Origin: Algoriphagus aquimarinus
Lineage (GTDB): Bacteria > Bacteroidota > Bacteroidia > Cytophagales > Cyclobacteriaceae
Assembly: GCF_007997215.1 (NCBI RefSeq)
Contig: NZ_VORW01000001.1
Coordinates: forward strand, 682,001 to 746,000
DNA: 64,000 nucleotides
Direction: 5' to 3'
Each line of letters starts with the position of its first letter. Position 1 is the stretch's first letter. Shown here piece by piece: positions 7,939-16,130 of the stretch. Under the pieces are notes generated by a model that had not been told where the DNA came from, did not search any database, and saw only the letters and a program-made list of their open reading frames with translations. Both the position numbers and the translations under genes were made by a program.

Positions 7939-8712
7939 ATGGAAATTTCATTTTACAAATATCAGGGAACTGGCAATGACTTCGTCATGATCGATGATCG
8001 TGTACAGAAGTTTGATGATACGGATTTGAAGTTAGTCAGTAAGCTATGCGACCGAAAGTTTGGTGTAGGTGCTGATGGGTTGATTTTGATCCGTAATCAT
8101 GCAGATTATGATTTTGAGATGATCTATTTCAATGCCGATGGAAGCCAGAGTATGTGTGGCAACGGCGCGAGATGTGCAGTTGCCTTTTCTGCATTTCTGG
8201 GAATTTTGGAAAAAAAGACAAGTTTCCTAGCCATTGACGGAGCACATGAAGCCATTCTAAAAGATGGTTTGGTTCAATTGCTAATGGGTGATGTAGCTGG
8301 AATAGACGAGAAAGGAGCTGATTCCTTTGTCAATACAGGTTCGCCGCATCACATCCGTTTTGTAGAAGATGTTCAGAATTATCCCATTTTCGCAGAAGGC
8401 AAAAAAGTCCGCTACGATCAAATGTATGCTCCAGCTGGTACCAATGTCAATTTCGTGGAAAAAGTGAGTGCTGATGAAATCTTCGTCCGAACGTATGAGA
8501 GAGGCGTGGAAGACGAGACACTTTCTTGTGGAACTGGTGTAACTGCTGCTGCGATTGCCTTTGGCAAAGAATTGACAGCAGCTACGATCAAAATAAAGAC
8601 CCTTGGTGGTCAACTATCTGTGAAATTTAAAGCTTCCGAAAATGGAGCTTTTAAAGAAGTCTGGTTGATAGGTCCTGCGGAGCAGGTTTTTGCCGGAAAA
8701 ATAAATCTTTAG
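7939..8712 (+). CDS. dapF: Diaminopimelate epimerase
   Basis: Converts LL- to meso-diaminopimelate for lysine and peptidoglycan synthesis in the cytoplasm. From the ATG at 7939 the protein is 257 residues, starting MEISFYKYQGTGNDF as in the family. The two catalytic cysteines are visible: C73 in SMCGNGARC and C197 in ETLSCGTGVTA. A longer reading from GTG at 7864 adds 25 unlike residues and is not favoured. A hairpin starts directly after the stop. Confidence 0.95.
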   Translation: MEISFYKYQGTGNDFVMIDDRVQKFDDTDLKLVSKLCDRKFGVGADGLILIRNHADYDFEMIYFNADGSQSMCGNGARCAVAFSAFLGILEKKTSFLAIDGAHEAILKDGLVQLLMGDVAGIDEKGADSFVNTGSPHHIRFVEDVQNYPIFAEGKKVRYDQMYAPAGTNVNFVEKVSADEIFVRTYERGVEDETLSCGTGVTAAAIAFGKELTAATIKIKTLGGQLSVKFKASENGAFKEVWLIGPAEQVFAGKINL

Positions 8713-8748
8713 CCAGCCATTGGAGTTCTTCTCCGAAGGACTGGTTTT
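8713..8748 (+). terminator. Probable terminator of dapF
   Basis: Imperfect stem beginning CCAG and closing CTGG, with inner GGAG/CTCC pairing, followed by TTTTATTAT. It starts at the base after the dapF stop codon. Confidence 0.65.
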
Positions 8749-8767
8749 ATTATCAATTATAACAAAA

Positions 8768-8788
8768 AGGGCTTAATTTTGAAGCCCT
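8768..8788 (+). promoter_or_regulatory. Hairpin in the secA leader
   Basis: Perfect 7-bp stem AGGGCTT/AAGCCCT with a 7-base loop, 24 bases before the secA ATG and without a T run. It could be a minor terminator or a leader structure affecting secA translation; the function is not shown. Confidence 0.35.
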
Positions 8789-8812
8789 AATAGAGAATTA
8801 CAATAAGCTAGC

Positions 8813-11800
8813 ATGTTAGATATTATAGCAAAAGGACTTGCAAAAGTATTTGGAACCAAGTCCGACAGAGATATTAAAGAACTTCTTCCGATCGTTACCC
8901 AGATCAATGATGTTTTTTCTACATTAAAGAGCCTCAGCGATGACCAATTGCGAGCCAAAACCGACGAAATCAAGGTTGAAATCAACGCTCACCTCAAGGA
9001 GTTCGATGATAAGATCATTACTATCAGATCCAAGGTAGATGAGTTGCCTGCGAAAGCCATTCATGAAAAAGATCAGCTTTTCAATCAAATTGATCAGATA
9101 GAAAAAGAACGAAATGAAGCCCTAGAGGTCATTTTGGAGAAAGTTTTGCCGAAGGCTTTCGCAGTAGTGAAAGAAACAGCAAGACGCTTCAAGGAAAACG
9201 GAAAATTAGTTGTGAAGGCTAACGATCGGGATCGTGAACTTTCTGCAAGCAAGCCGAATGTAGAGATCCAAGGTGACGAAGCGATTTGGCATAACAAGTG
9301 GATTGCCGCAGGTACCGAAGTAGTTTGGGATATGATCCACTACGACGTACAGCTGATCGGTGGTATGGTACTCCACAAAGGAAACATTGCGGAGATGGCA
9401 ACTGGTGAAGGTAAAACATTGGTTTCTACCCTACCTGCTTACCTTAATGCTCTTGCTGGTCGTGGTGTTCACATCGTAACTGTGAATGATTACTTGGCCA
9501 AGCGTGACTCCGAATGGAATGCGCCACTTTTTGAATTCCACGGATTAAGTGTGGATTGTATAGATAAATTCACTCCCAACTCAGCTGGACGTAAGAAAGC
9601 CTATAGATCGGATATCGTTTACGGTACCAATAACGAGTTTGGCTTTGACTATCTAAGAGACAATATGGCTCGTGAAGCGGGCGATTTGGTTCAAGGAAAG
9701 CATCACTTCGCAATGATTGATGAGGTCGATTCTGTGCTGATTGATGATGCGAGAACGCCATTGATTATTTCTGGACCTGTGCCAAAAGGTGATGTCCATG
9801 AATTTGATGAAATGAAACCTCGAGTTTCTACCCTAGTTGATGAGCAACGTAAGTTGGTTCAGGGTTTCTTGACTTCTGCCAAGAAAATGATTGCTGATGG
9901 CAACGATAAAGAAGGTGGATTGTCTCTATTCCGTGCGTTCCGTGGAATGCCGAAGTATAAGCCATTGATTAAATACCTTTCTGAACCTGGTGTTCGAGTG
10001 ATTCTTCAGAAGACTGAAAATCATTACCTGCAAGACAATAAGCGTCAGATGCCAGAGGCAGATGAGCCGCTTTTGTTTACCATAGATGAGAAAACGAACG
10101 TTGTCGATTTGACTGATTTAGGTATCGAGACGATGACTACTAAGAATGAAAATACTGAGTTTTTCATTCTTCCGGATATTGGGATTTTAATCGCCGATTT
10201 GGAAAAAGCAGAAGGCGTAGACGACACTGAGAAGCTTGTTCGTAAAGAAGAGGCGATCAAAGATTATAGCGTAAAAGCTCAACGTATTCATACAGTGAAT
10301 CAATTGCTCAAGGCATACTGTATGTTTGAAAAAGACACGGAGTATATCTTGGTGGATGGCAAAGTGAAGATCGTCGATGAGCAAACAGGTCGTGTGATGG
10401 AAGGTCGTCGTTATTCTGACGGATTGCATCAGGCGATTGAGGCGAAAGAGAATGTGAAAGTGGAGGATGCTACCCAAACTTACGCGACGATTACCCTTCA
10501 GAATTACTTCAGAATGTATCACAAACTGGCTGGTATGACTGGTACCGCTGAGACTGAAGCAGGTGAATTCTGGGAAATCTACAAATTGGATGTAGTCGTT
10601 ATTCCTACCAACAGACCTATTATCAGAGCTGACCGTGATGATAAAGTTTACAAAACTGTACGGGAGAAATTCAATGCTGTTGGTGACGAGATCAATGAGT
10701 TAGTTGCTGCAGGAAGACCTGTACTCGTGGGTACTACTTCGGTAGAAATCTCTGAAGTACTCAGTAGAATGTTGACGCTTAAGAAAATTCCTCATCAGGT
10801 ATTGAATGCGAAGCAACACGCTAGAGAAGCAGACGTGGTGGCGATTGCTGGTCAATCTGGCACTGTAACTATTGCAACCAACATGGCTGGTCGTGGTACG
10901 GATATTAAATTGTCACCTGAAGCTAAAAAAGCTGGAGGTTTGGCAATCATCGGTACCGAGCGTCATGAATCCCGTCGTGTCGATAGACAGCTTCGAGGTA
11001 GATCTGGTCGTCAAGGTGACGTAGGATCTTCTCAGTTCTTCGTGTCATTGGAAGATAGCTTAATGCGTTTGTTCGGTTCTGAGCGTATCGCAAAATTGAT
11101 GGATAGAATGGGCCTTGAAGAAGGTGAAGTGATCCAGCATAGCATGATTTCTAAGTCTATCGAACGTGCACAGCGCAAGGTGGAGGAAAATAACTTTGGT
11201 ACTAGAAAGAGACTTCTCGAATACGATGATGTGATGAACTCACAGCGTGAAGTGGTCTACAAGAGGAGAAGAAATGCGCTGAAAGGCGAAAGATTAGAAC
11301 TTGATATTTTGAACATACTCTACGATGTCTGTGAAGGCTTGGTAGATATGGGCAAAGCAAATACAGATTCTGAGGATTTCAGAATGAATGTCTTCACCAC
11401 TTTGGGAATAAATTATAACGTATCTGAGAGTGACCTTAAGGCTAAGGACGCAGGTCAATTGACTCAGGAGTTATATACTATTGCTTTTGAAACTTATCAG
11501 AAGAAAAGTGAAGTGATGATGAGCACTGCTCTTCCTATATTCAAGCGAGTTCAGGAAGAAAGAGGTGCTACGGTGAAGGATATCATGGTGCCGATTTCTG
11601 ATGGCATCAAGCAAATCGGTGTGGTAGCAAATCTTGAAGAAACGGTGAACTCCGAAGGACGAGAATTAGTGAGAGCAATCGAGAAAAATGTATCGCTTGC
11701 CATCATTGATCAAAACTGGAAAGAGCATCTTAGAGATATGGATGACCTGAAGCAGTCGGTTCAAAATGCCGTTTATGAGCAAAAAGATCCTCTTTTGATC

Positions 11801-12193
11801 TATAAGTTTGAGGCATTTGAGATGTTCAAGCGATTTATCGGTAAGCTGAATGAAGACATGACTACTTTCTTGAGTAGAGCTGATTTGCCTAAGCAAGATC
11901 CTAATCAGGTTCATGCCGCTGCTCCTCAGCATTCGTCAGAGCCGCAAATACAAGCTTCTAAAGCTGAGGCAGGTAGCTCACTGAATCCTAGTGCAAACCG
12001 TGCGGCGGTAGCAGCATCCAATGCAGGAAGACCTGCTCCACAGGTAGTTGCTCCTAGAAAATCTGACAAGGCATACGGAAGAAATGATAAAGTATCTGTT
12101 CAATACACGAATGGAACCACTAAAAATGATGTCAAATTCAAAAGTGTGGAACAGGATGTGCAGGAAGGCAAATGTGTAATCATTGATAACTAA
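8813..12193 (+). CDS. secA: Preprotein translocase ATPase SecA
   Basis: ATP-driven motor that pushes proteins through SecYEG. The 1126 residues are long for SecA; Bacteroidota forms carry insertions, here around residues 340-500. Walker A is ATGEGKTLVSTLPAYL, the DEAD box is AMIDEVDSVLIDDARTPLI, and motif VI is in RRVDRQLRGRSGRQGD. The last about 60 residues are an Ala/Pro-rich linker and a tail ending EGKCVIIDN. The usual C-terminal zinc site (CxCGSGxKYK...C) is absent. A SPOR lipoprotein gene starts 7 bp downstream. Confidence 0.97.
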   Translation: MLDIIAKGLAKVFGTKSDRDIKELLPIVTQINDVFSTLKSLSDDQLRAKTDEIKVEINAHLKEFDDKIITIRSKVDELPAKAIHEKDQLFNQIDQIEKERNEALEVILEKVLPKAFAVVKETARRFKENGKLVVKANDRDRELSASKPNVEIQGDEAIWHNKWIAAGTEVVWDMIHYDVQLIGGMVLHKGNIAEMATGEGKTLVSTLPAYLNALAGRGVHIVTVNDYLAKRDSEWNAPLFEFHGLSVDCIDKFTPNSAGRKKAYRSDIVYGTNNEFGFDYLRDNMAREAGDLVQGKHHFAMIDEVDSVLIDDARTPLIISGPVPKGDVHEFDEMKPRVSTLVDEQRKLVQGFLTSAKKMIADGNDKEGGLSLFRAFRGMPKYKPLIKYLSEPGVRVILQKTENHYLQDNKRQMPEADEPLLFTIDEKTNVVDLTDLGIETMTTKNENTEFFILPDIGILIADLEKAEGVDDTEKLVRKEEAIKDYSVKAQRIHTVNQLLKAYCMFEKDTEYILVDGKVKIVDEQTGRVMEGRRYSDGLHQAIEAKENVKVEDATQTYATITLQNYFRMYHKLAGMTGTAETEAGEFWEIYKLDVVVIPTNRPIIRADRDDKVYKTVREKFNAVGDEINELVAAGRPVLVGTTSVEISEVLSRMLTLKKIPHQVLNAKQHAREADVVAIAGQSGTVTIATNMAGRGTDIKLSPEAKKAGGLAIIGTERHESRRVDRQLRGRSGRQGDVGSSQFFVSLEDSLMRLFGSERIAKLMDRMGLEEGEVIQHSMISKSIERAQRKVEENNFGTRKRLLEYDDVMNSQREVVYKRRRNALKGERLELDILNILYDVCEGLVDMGKANTDSEDFRMNVFTTLGINYNVSESDLKAKDAGQLTQELYTIAFETYQKKSEVMMSTALPIFKRVQEERGATVKDIMVPISDGIKQIGVVANLEETVNSEGRELVRAIEKNVSLAIIDQNWKEHLRDMDDLKQSVQNAVYEQKDPLLIYKFEAFEMFKRFIGKLNEDMTTFLSRADLPKQDPNQVHAAAPQHSSEPQIQASKAEAGSSLNPSANRAAVAASNAGRPAPQVVAPRKSDKAYGRNDKVSVQYTNGTTKNDVKFKSVEQDVQEGKCVIIDN

Positions 12194-12200
12194 TAAAGGC

Positions 12201-12746
12201 ATGAGGATATTCTGGATTTTAGGGTTGGTATTGATATTGGCGAGTTGCAAAATCACTCGTAAAACCTCTAGTTCTGCATCAAACTATGCGAACTATCAGG
12301 AAAACCTGAACTCCTCTCTTCCAAAATATCCGGATTATCGTGCAGTAATGAATTCAAAATCATCAATCGAGTCGGCAGAATCTACCGAGGCGATTGATGG
12401 TCAATTGAATCAAGTGCAGGCAAGTTTGATAAGTAAGAATAAATCGGAGCCTTACTTTAGTGGATACTCAGTCTTGGTTTATTCGGGAATTGATCGCAAT
12501 AAAGCTTTCAAAACCCGTGATGATTTAGCCATGAATTTTCCTGATCTCACACCTGAAATGCAATACCAACAACCTAGATATCTTGTCAAGGTTGGGAAAT
12601 TTGCACATAAAATAGAGGCGCAGAAAAGCTTCGCAGAAGTAAAAACACAATTTCCCACGGCGAGGATAATTCAAGATCGCTTTCAGCGTGAAGAATTCAA
12701 AACGCTAAACGAACTCAATCAAGAAAATGCTGAAGGACAAAATTAA
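12201..12746 (+). CDS. SPOR-domain lipoprotein
   Basis: About 181 residues from the ATG at 12201, beginning MRIFWILGLVLILASCK, a lipoprotein signal with lipobox LASC. A low-complexity Ser/Asn-rich linker leads to a C-terminal domain of about 75 residues (from GYSVLVYSG to ARIIQDR) that looks like a SPOR peptidoglycan-binding repeat, with the paired pattern YSVLVYSG ... YLVKVGKF. It follows secA after 7 bp and overlaps the next gene by 20 bp, so the three are likely one transcript. The family call rests on this pattern alone. Confidence 0.7.
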   Translation: MRIFWILGLVLILASCKITRKTSSSASNYANYQENLNSSLPKYPDYRAVMNSKSSIESAESTEAIDGQLNQVQASLISKNKSEPYFSGYSVLVYSGIDRNKAFKTRDDLAMNFPDLTPEMQYQQPRYLVKVGKFAHKIEAQKSFAEVKTQFPTARIIQDRFQREEFKTLNELNQENAEGQN

Positions 12747-13917
12747 ATCTCTGGCTAAGGCCTACAAAGAAGAAGTAATTGCTAATCGTCGCCATCTTCA
12801 TGCAAATCCTGAACTTTCCTTTGAGGAATATAATACCGCCACTTTTGTAGAAACTAAGCTAAGAGAGATGGGAATCACTTCCATCGACAAGAAAGCGAAT
12901 ACTGGTTGGTCTGCATTAATTGAAGGTAAAAATCCCACCAAAAGAGTTGTAGCCTTACGGGCTGATATGGACGCTTTGCCGATTATTGAGGCAAATGATG
13001 TTTCTTATAAATCTCAAAACCCAGGCGTCATGCATGCCTGTGGACACGATGCACATACTGCCTCTTTGCTTGGCGCTGCCAAAATACTAAACGAGTTAAA
13101 GGATCAATTCGAAGGAACAATCAAGCTGATATTCCAGCCGGGTGAGGAAGTAGCTCCTGGTGGAGCTTCATTGATGATCGCTGATAAAGTGCTCGAAAAT
13201 CCACGCCCAAACGGAATTATAGGCCAGCATGTGATGCCTTTTATAGAAGTAGGTAAAGTCGGATTCCGTCCTGGAATTTACATGGCTAGTGCTGATGAAA
13301 TCTACGTAACGGTAAAAGGCAAAGGTGGCCATGCAGCCATGCCTGAGACCTTGATTGATCCTGTGTTGATCGCTTCTCATATGATTGTTGCTTTGCAGCA
13401 GGTAGTGAGTAGAGCCGCTAGCCCAAAGATTCCTTCGGTCCTTTCCTTTGGAAGAGTGGAGGCTTTGGGAGCTACCAATGTGATTCCTAATGAAGTGAAG
13501 ATTCAAGGTACTTTCCGTACGCTTGATGAGGATTGGAGAGCAAAAGCTCACGAGAAAATGCTTTCCATCGCCAAAGGAATCGTAGAGGGAATGGGCGGAG
13601 AAGTTGATTTCGATATCAGAAAAGGCTATCCCTTTTTGAAAAATGATCCGGAATTGACCGAAAGATCGCATCAAGCAGCAATCGCCTATCTAGGTGAGGA
13701 AAATGTACTTGACTTGGATATTTGGATGGCCGCAGAGGATTTTGCTTTCTATTCTCAGGAAGTTGAAGGTTGCTTCTACAGATTGGGTACAAGGAATGAA
13801 GCTAAGGGAATTACTTCTGGAGTTCATACACCTACATTCGATATTGATGAAGATGCGTTGGAAGTTGGTGCTGGATTGATGGCATTCTTGGCTGTTTCTG
13901 AACTCGAAAAAGTGTAA
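12727..13917 (+). CDS. M20D family amidohydrolase / carboxypeptidase
   Basis: Zinc-dependent amidohydrolase of about 396 residues, related to N-acyl-amino acid deacylases, hippurate hydrolase and N-acetyl-diaminopimelate deacetylase. Metal-site motifs are visible: HACGHDAHTASLLGAA near 105-120 and FQPGEEVAPGG near 142-152, with a closing His in GVHTPTFD. It has no signal peptide. It overlaps the SPOR gene by 20 bp. The substrate cannot be decided; dapF nearby is suggestive only. Confidence 0.85.
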   Translation: MLKDKIKSLAKAYKEEVIANRRHLHANPELSFEEYNTATFVETKLREMGITSIDKKANTGWSALIEGKNPTKRVVALRADMDALPIIEANDVSYKSQNPGVMHACGHDAHTASLLGAAKILNELKDQFEGTIKLIFQPGEEVAPGGASLMIADKVLENPRPNGIIGQHVMPFIEVGKVGFRPGIYMASADEIYVTVKGKGGHAAMPETLIDPVLIASHMIVALQQVVSRAASPKIPSVLSFGRVEALGATNVIPNEVKIQGTFRTLDEDWRAKAHEKMLSIAKGIVEGMGGEVDFDIRKGYPFLKNDPELTERSHQAAIAYLGEENVLDLDIWMAAEDFAFYSQEVEGCFYRLGTRNEAKGITSGVHTPTFDIDEDALEVGAGLMAFLAVSELEKV

Positions 13918-13980
13918 TCTTTCGATAACTTTCCTTCTGTATTTTTGCAGTAATTTTCCGCTGTCTCAGCAATTTCCAAC

Positions 13981-14748
13981 ATGAAAAAACTCCTTACTAC
14001 TTCAGTTTTTGTTTTTCTATTAGCGACCCAAACTTTCGCTTGGGGTCAATTAGGTCACTATTTGATCGGCTATATGACAGAGATGCAATTGAAGCGATCT
14101 GTTCGTAAAAAAGTTGAAAAGGTACTTTATCCTATGTCTGTAGGCAGAAGTGGAACTTGGATGGATGAGATCAAGTCGGATCATGCGTTTGATTATGCCT
14201 ATTCATGGCATTACATGACAAGCATAAGCGGTGAATACGATGAGTCTATTCAGGAAAAAGGTGGAAATGTCTATGCTGAAATCAATCGTATCAAAAAAGA
14301 GCTGAAAGCTGGAAATCTAGATTCTCAAAAGGAAGCAGAGATGCTGAAAATGCTCATTCACTTGGTGGAAGATATACATCAGCCACTTCACGTAGGAACG
14401 GGTGAAGATAAGGGTGGAAATGATGTAAAACTCGAATACTTCGGTAAACCTACTAATCTCCATGCAGTATGGGATAGCGGGATCCTAGACGGTAAAGCGA
14501 TGAGCTATACTGAAATAGGTGATGAGCTCTCTAGAAGGGTGAAAAAGGACTTGATCAAGAAATACCGTGCGGGTACCATGCAGGATTGGCTTGCAGAAGC
14601 TGTAGCGGCGAGATCGTCCGTTTATGATCTACCAGAAAGCATGAAAATTTCATATGCTTATGGCTATGCTTACACACCTCTTTTAGAAGAAAGACTGATT
14701 GCTGCAAGTGTGAGATTAGCACAGATCCTAGAGGAAATCTACGGGTAA
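13981..14748 (+). CDS. Secreted S1/P1-family nuclease
   Basis: Zinc-dependent single-strand nuclease / 3'-nucleotidase of the S1-P1 family, 255 residues. The signal peptide ends ...TQTFA at residue 20, so the mature protein would begin with Trp (WGQLGH), the N-terminal zinc ligand this family requires. Further ligand motifs are SWHYM, HLVEDIHQPLHVG and NLHAVWDSG. It probably acts outside the inner membrane, scavenging nucleotides. It is a single gene with its own terminator. Confidence 0.9.
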   Translation: MKKLLTTSVFVFLLATQTFAWGQLGHYLIGYMTEMQLKRSVRKKVEKVLYPMSVGRSGTWMDEIKSDHAFDYAYSWHYMTSISGEYDESIQEKGGNVYAEINRIKKELKAGNLDSQKEAEMLKMLIHLVEDIHQPLHVGTGEDKGGNDVKLEYFGKPTNLHAVWDSGILDGKAMSYTEIGDELSRRVKKDLIKKYRAGTMQDWLAEAVAARSSVYDLPESMKISYAYGYAYTPLLEERLIAASVRLAQILEEIYG

Positions 14749-14771
14749 ATAAATAAAAATTATTTAGATAA

Positions 14772-14802
14772 ATGCCGTTGGAATATTAATGTCCAACGGC
14801 AT
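14772..14802 (+). terminator. Terminator of the S1/P1 nuclease gene
   Basis: Perfect 11-bp stem ATGCCGTTGGA/TCCAACGGCAT with a 9-base loop and a run of seven T. Confidence 0.9.
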
Positions 14803-14888
14803 TTTTTTGTTTTTTTGCCAGTCATAATTGCACTGTAAATGCTTAGGGTTTTCACTCTAAGTCTATTTTTCACTTTTTTTGGTATCAC

Positions 14889-15410
14889 TTTTTATCATTA
14901 AAGATCTTTGATAGCATCGATAAACTGGATAGTTCTCGAATCTCTTTTACCTTCAATAACATCGGTAATATGCTCCTGAACCAAGAAAAATATAAAGAAG
15001 AGCAATCTTGGATTCAGACGGCTGTGAAATTGAATATGAAAGATGGGGATGATTATAGTCTTACAGCAAACTATACTAACCTGGGGACTATTGCATATAA
15101 GCTTCGCGACTTTTCGAAAGCTGATATGCTGATGGATTCTGCTTTTAAATATGTAAAGCGAAGTCAATCCACGGAGAAAATGCGAGATTATCTAGAGGAG
15201 GAGCAATAAACCAATTTATTGCTCAATTCTATGGAGGGTTTGAATTACTGCCGTATGACTCAGGAGGCTTTGAATATTTCTATCAAGCATTCAGAAACTG
15301 AACAGATGGGCAACGGACTAGGGAATATGAGAAATCGAGCAGAGCGAATAGGAAGGGAATTGAAAATCGATTCTGCTCTTGGTCAAGGCACACAAGTTTG
15401 TATCTTTTAA
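14889..15410 (+). pseudogene. Remnant of a TPR-sensor histidine kinase
   Basis: Two pieces of a Bacteroidota NarX-like kinase remain. The first (to about 15209) encodes TPR repeats such as NNIGNMLLNQEKY and TNLGTIAYKLRDFSKADMLM and stops at a TAA. The second (about 15219-15410) encodes an N-box-like RMTQEALNISIKHSE joined directly to the closing GLGNMRNRAERIGRELK and GQGTQV of the HATPase domain. The signal peptide, membrane helix, phosphoacceptor helix and the ATP-binding DxGxG part are missing. No start codon is evident. An intact response regulator follows, so this was probably its partner. Confidence 0.85.
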
Positions 15411-15433
15411 GTGAATTTAAATCTTCACATCGA

Positions 15434-16084
15434 ATGTCAATAAAAATAGCAATTGCCGAAGACAACAGTTTTTTGCTCAAAGCAATCTTGGAAAAGCTTT
15501 ATTTTTTTGAAGAGATTGAGGTGAAATTCTCTGCGTACAATGGACTGGAGCTCTTGGAGAAATTGGCGAAGGACGCTAATGTTCATCTCATCTTGATGGA
15601 CATAGAGATGCCAAAAATGAATGGAATTGACACAGTTGCTCAGGTGTCACAAAAGTACCCACAGATCAAAACGATCATGCTTACCGTCTTTGATGATGAT
15701 GAGCATATTTTCAAGGCGATTCAAGCTGGAGCAAATGGTTATTTTTTGAAAGAGGTAGATCCTAAAACACTTCATCAGGGAATCATTGACACGCTGGAAG
15801 GTGGTGCAGCGATGACTCCATCGGTGGCGCTGAAAGCGCTGAAGCTGCTTCGCAATCCTCCTGATTTCTCCCAGCCAGTAGAAGAAATCAAATTGACTGC
15901 CCGGGAAATAGAGATTCTGGAGCAGACTTCAAAAGGGCTTAATTACAATCAGATCGGGGAAAACTTATTTATTTCACCAAAAACAGTCCGTAAGCATACC
16001 GAGAATATTTATCAGAAACTTCAGGTTCACAGTAAGCTAGAAGCTGTGCAGAAAGCTGTGAAAAATCGGATTATTGGGGGGTGA
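15434..16084 (+). CDS. NarL/LuxR-family response regulator
   Basis: About 216 residues. The receiver domain has IAIAEDN acidic residues, the phospho-acceptor D56 in LILMDIEMP and the Lys in YFLKEV. A LuxR-type HTH follows from LTAREIEILEQ to KTVRKHTENIYQKL. The ATG at 15434 gives the normal receiver start; an upstream in-frame start at 15398 lies within the kinase remnant. With the adjacent kinase broken, it is either an orphan, cross-phosphorylated, or on its way to loss. Targets are unknown. Confidence 0.93.
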   Translation: MSIKIAIAEDNSFLLKAILEKLYFFEEIEVKFSAYNGLELLEKLAKDANVHLILMDIEMPKMNGIDTVAQVSQKYPQIKTIMLTVFDDDEHIFKAIQAGANGYFLKEVDPKTLHQGIIDTLEGGAAMTPSVALKALKLLRNPPDFSQPVEEIKLTAREIEILEQTSKGLNYNQIGENLFISPKTVRKHTENIYQKLQVHSKLEAVQKAVKNRIIGG

Positions 16085-16130
16085 GGGGTTGTGGTATTTA
16101 AAATGACTTCATATTTCCATTTTCAATTAC

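Noticed and set aside
13168..13674. 168-codon open frame opposite the M20D gene
   Set aside because: Overlaps a clearly conserved coding region; its product has no family features.
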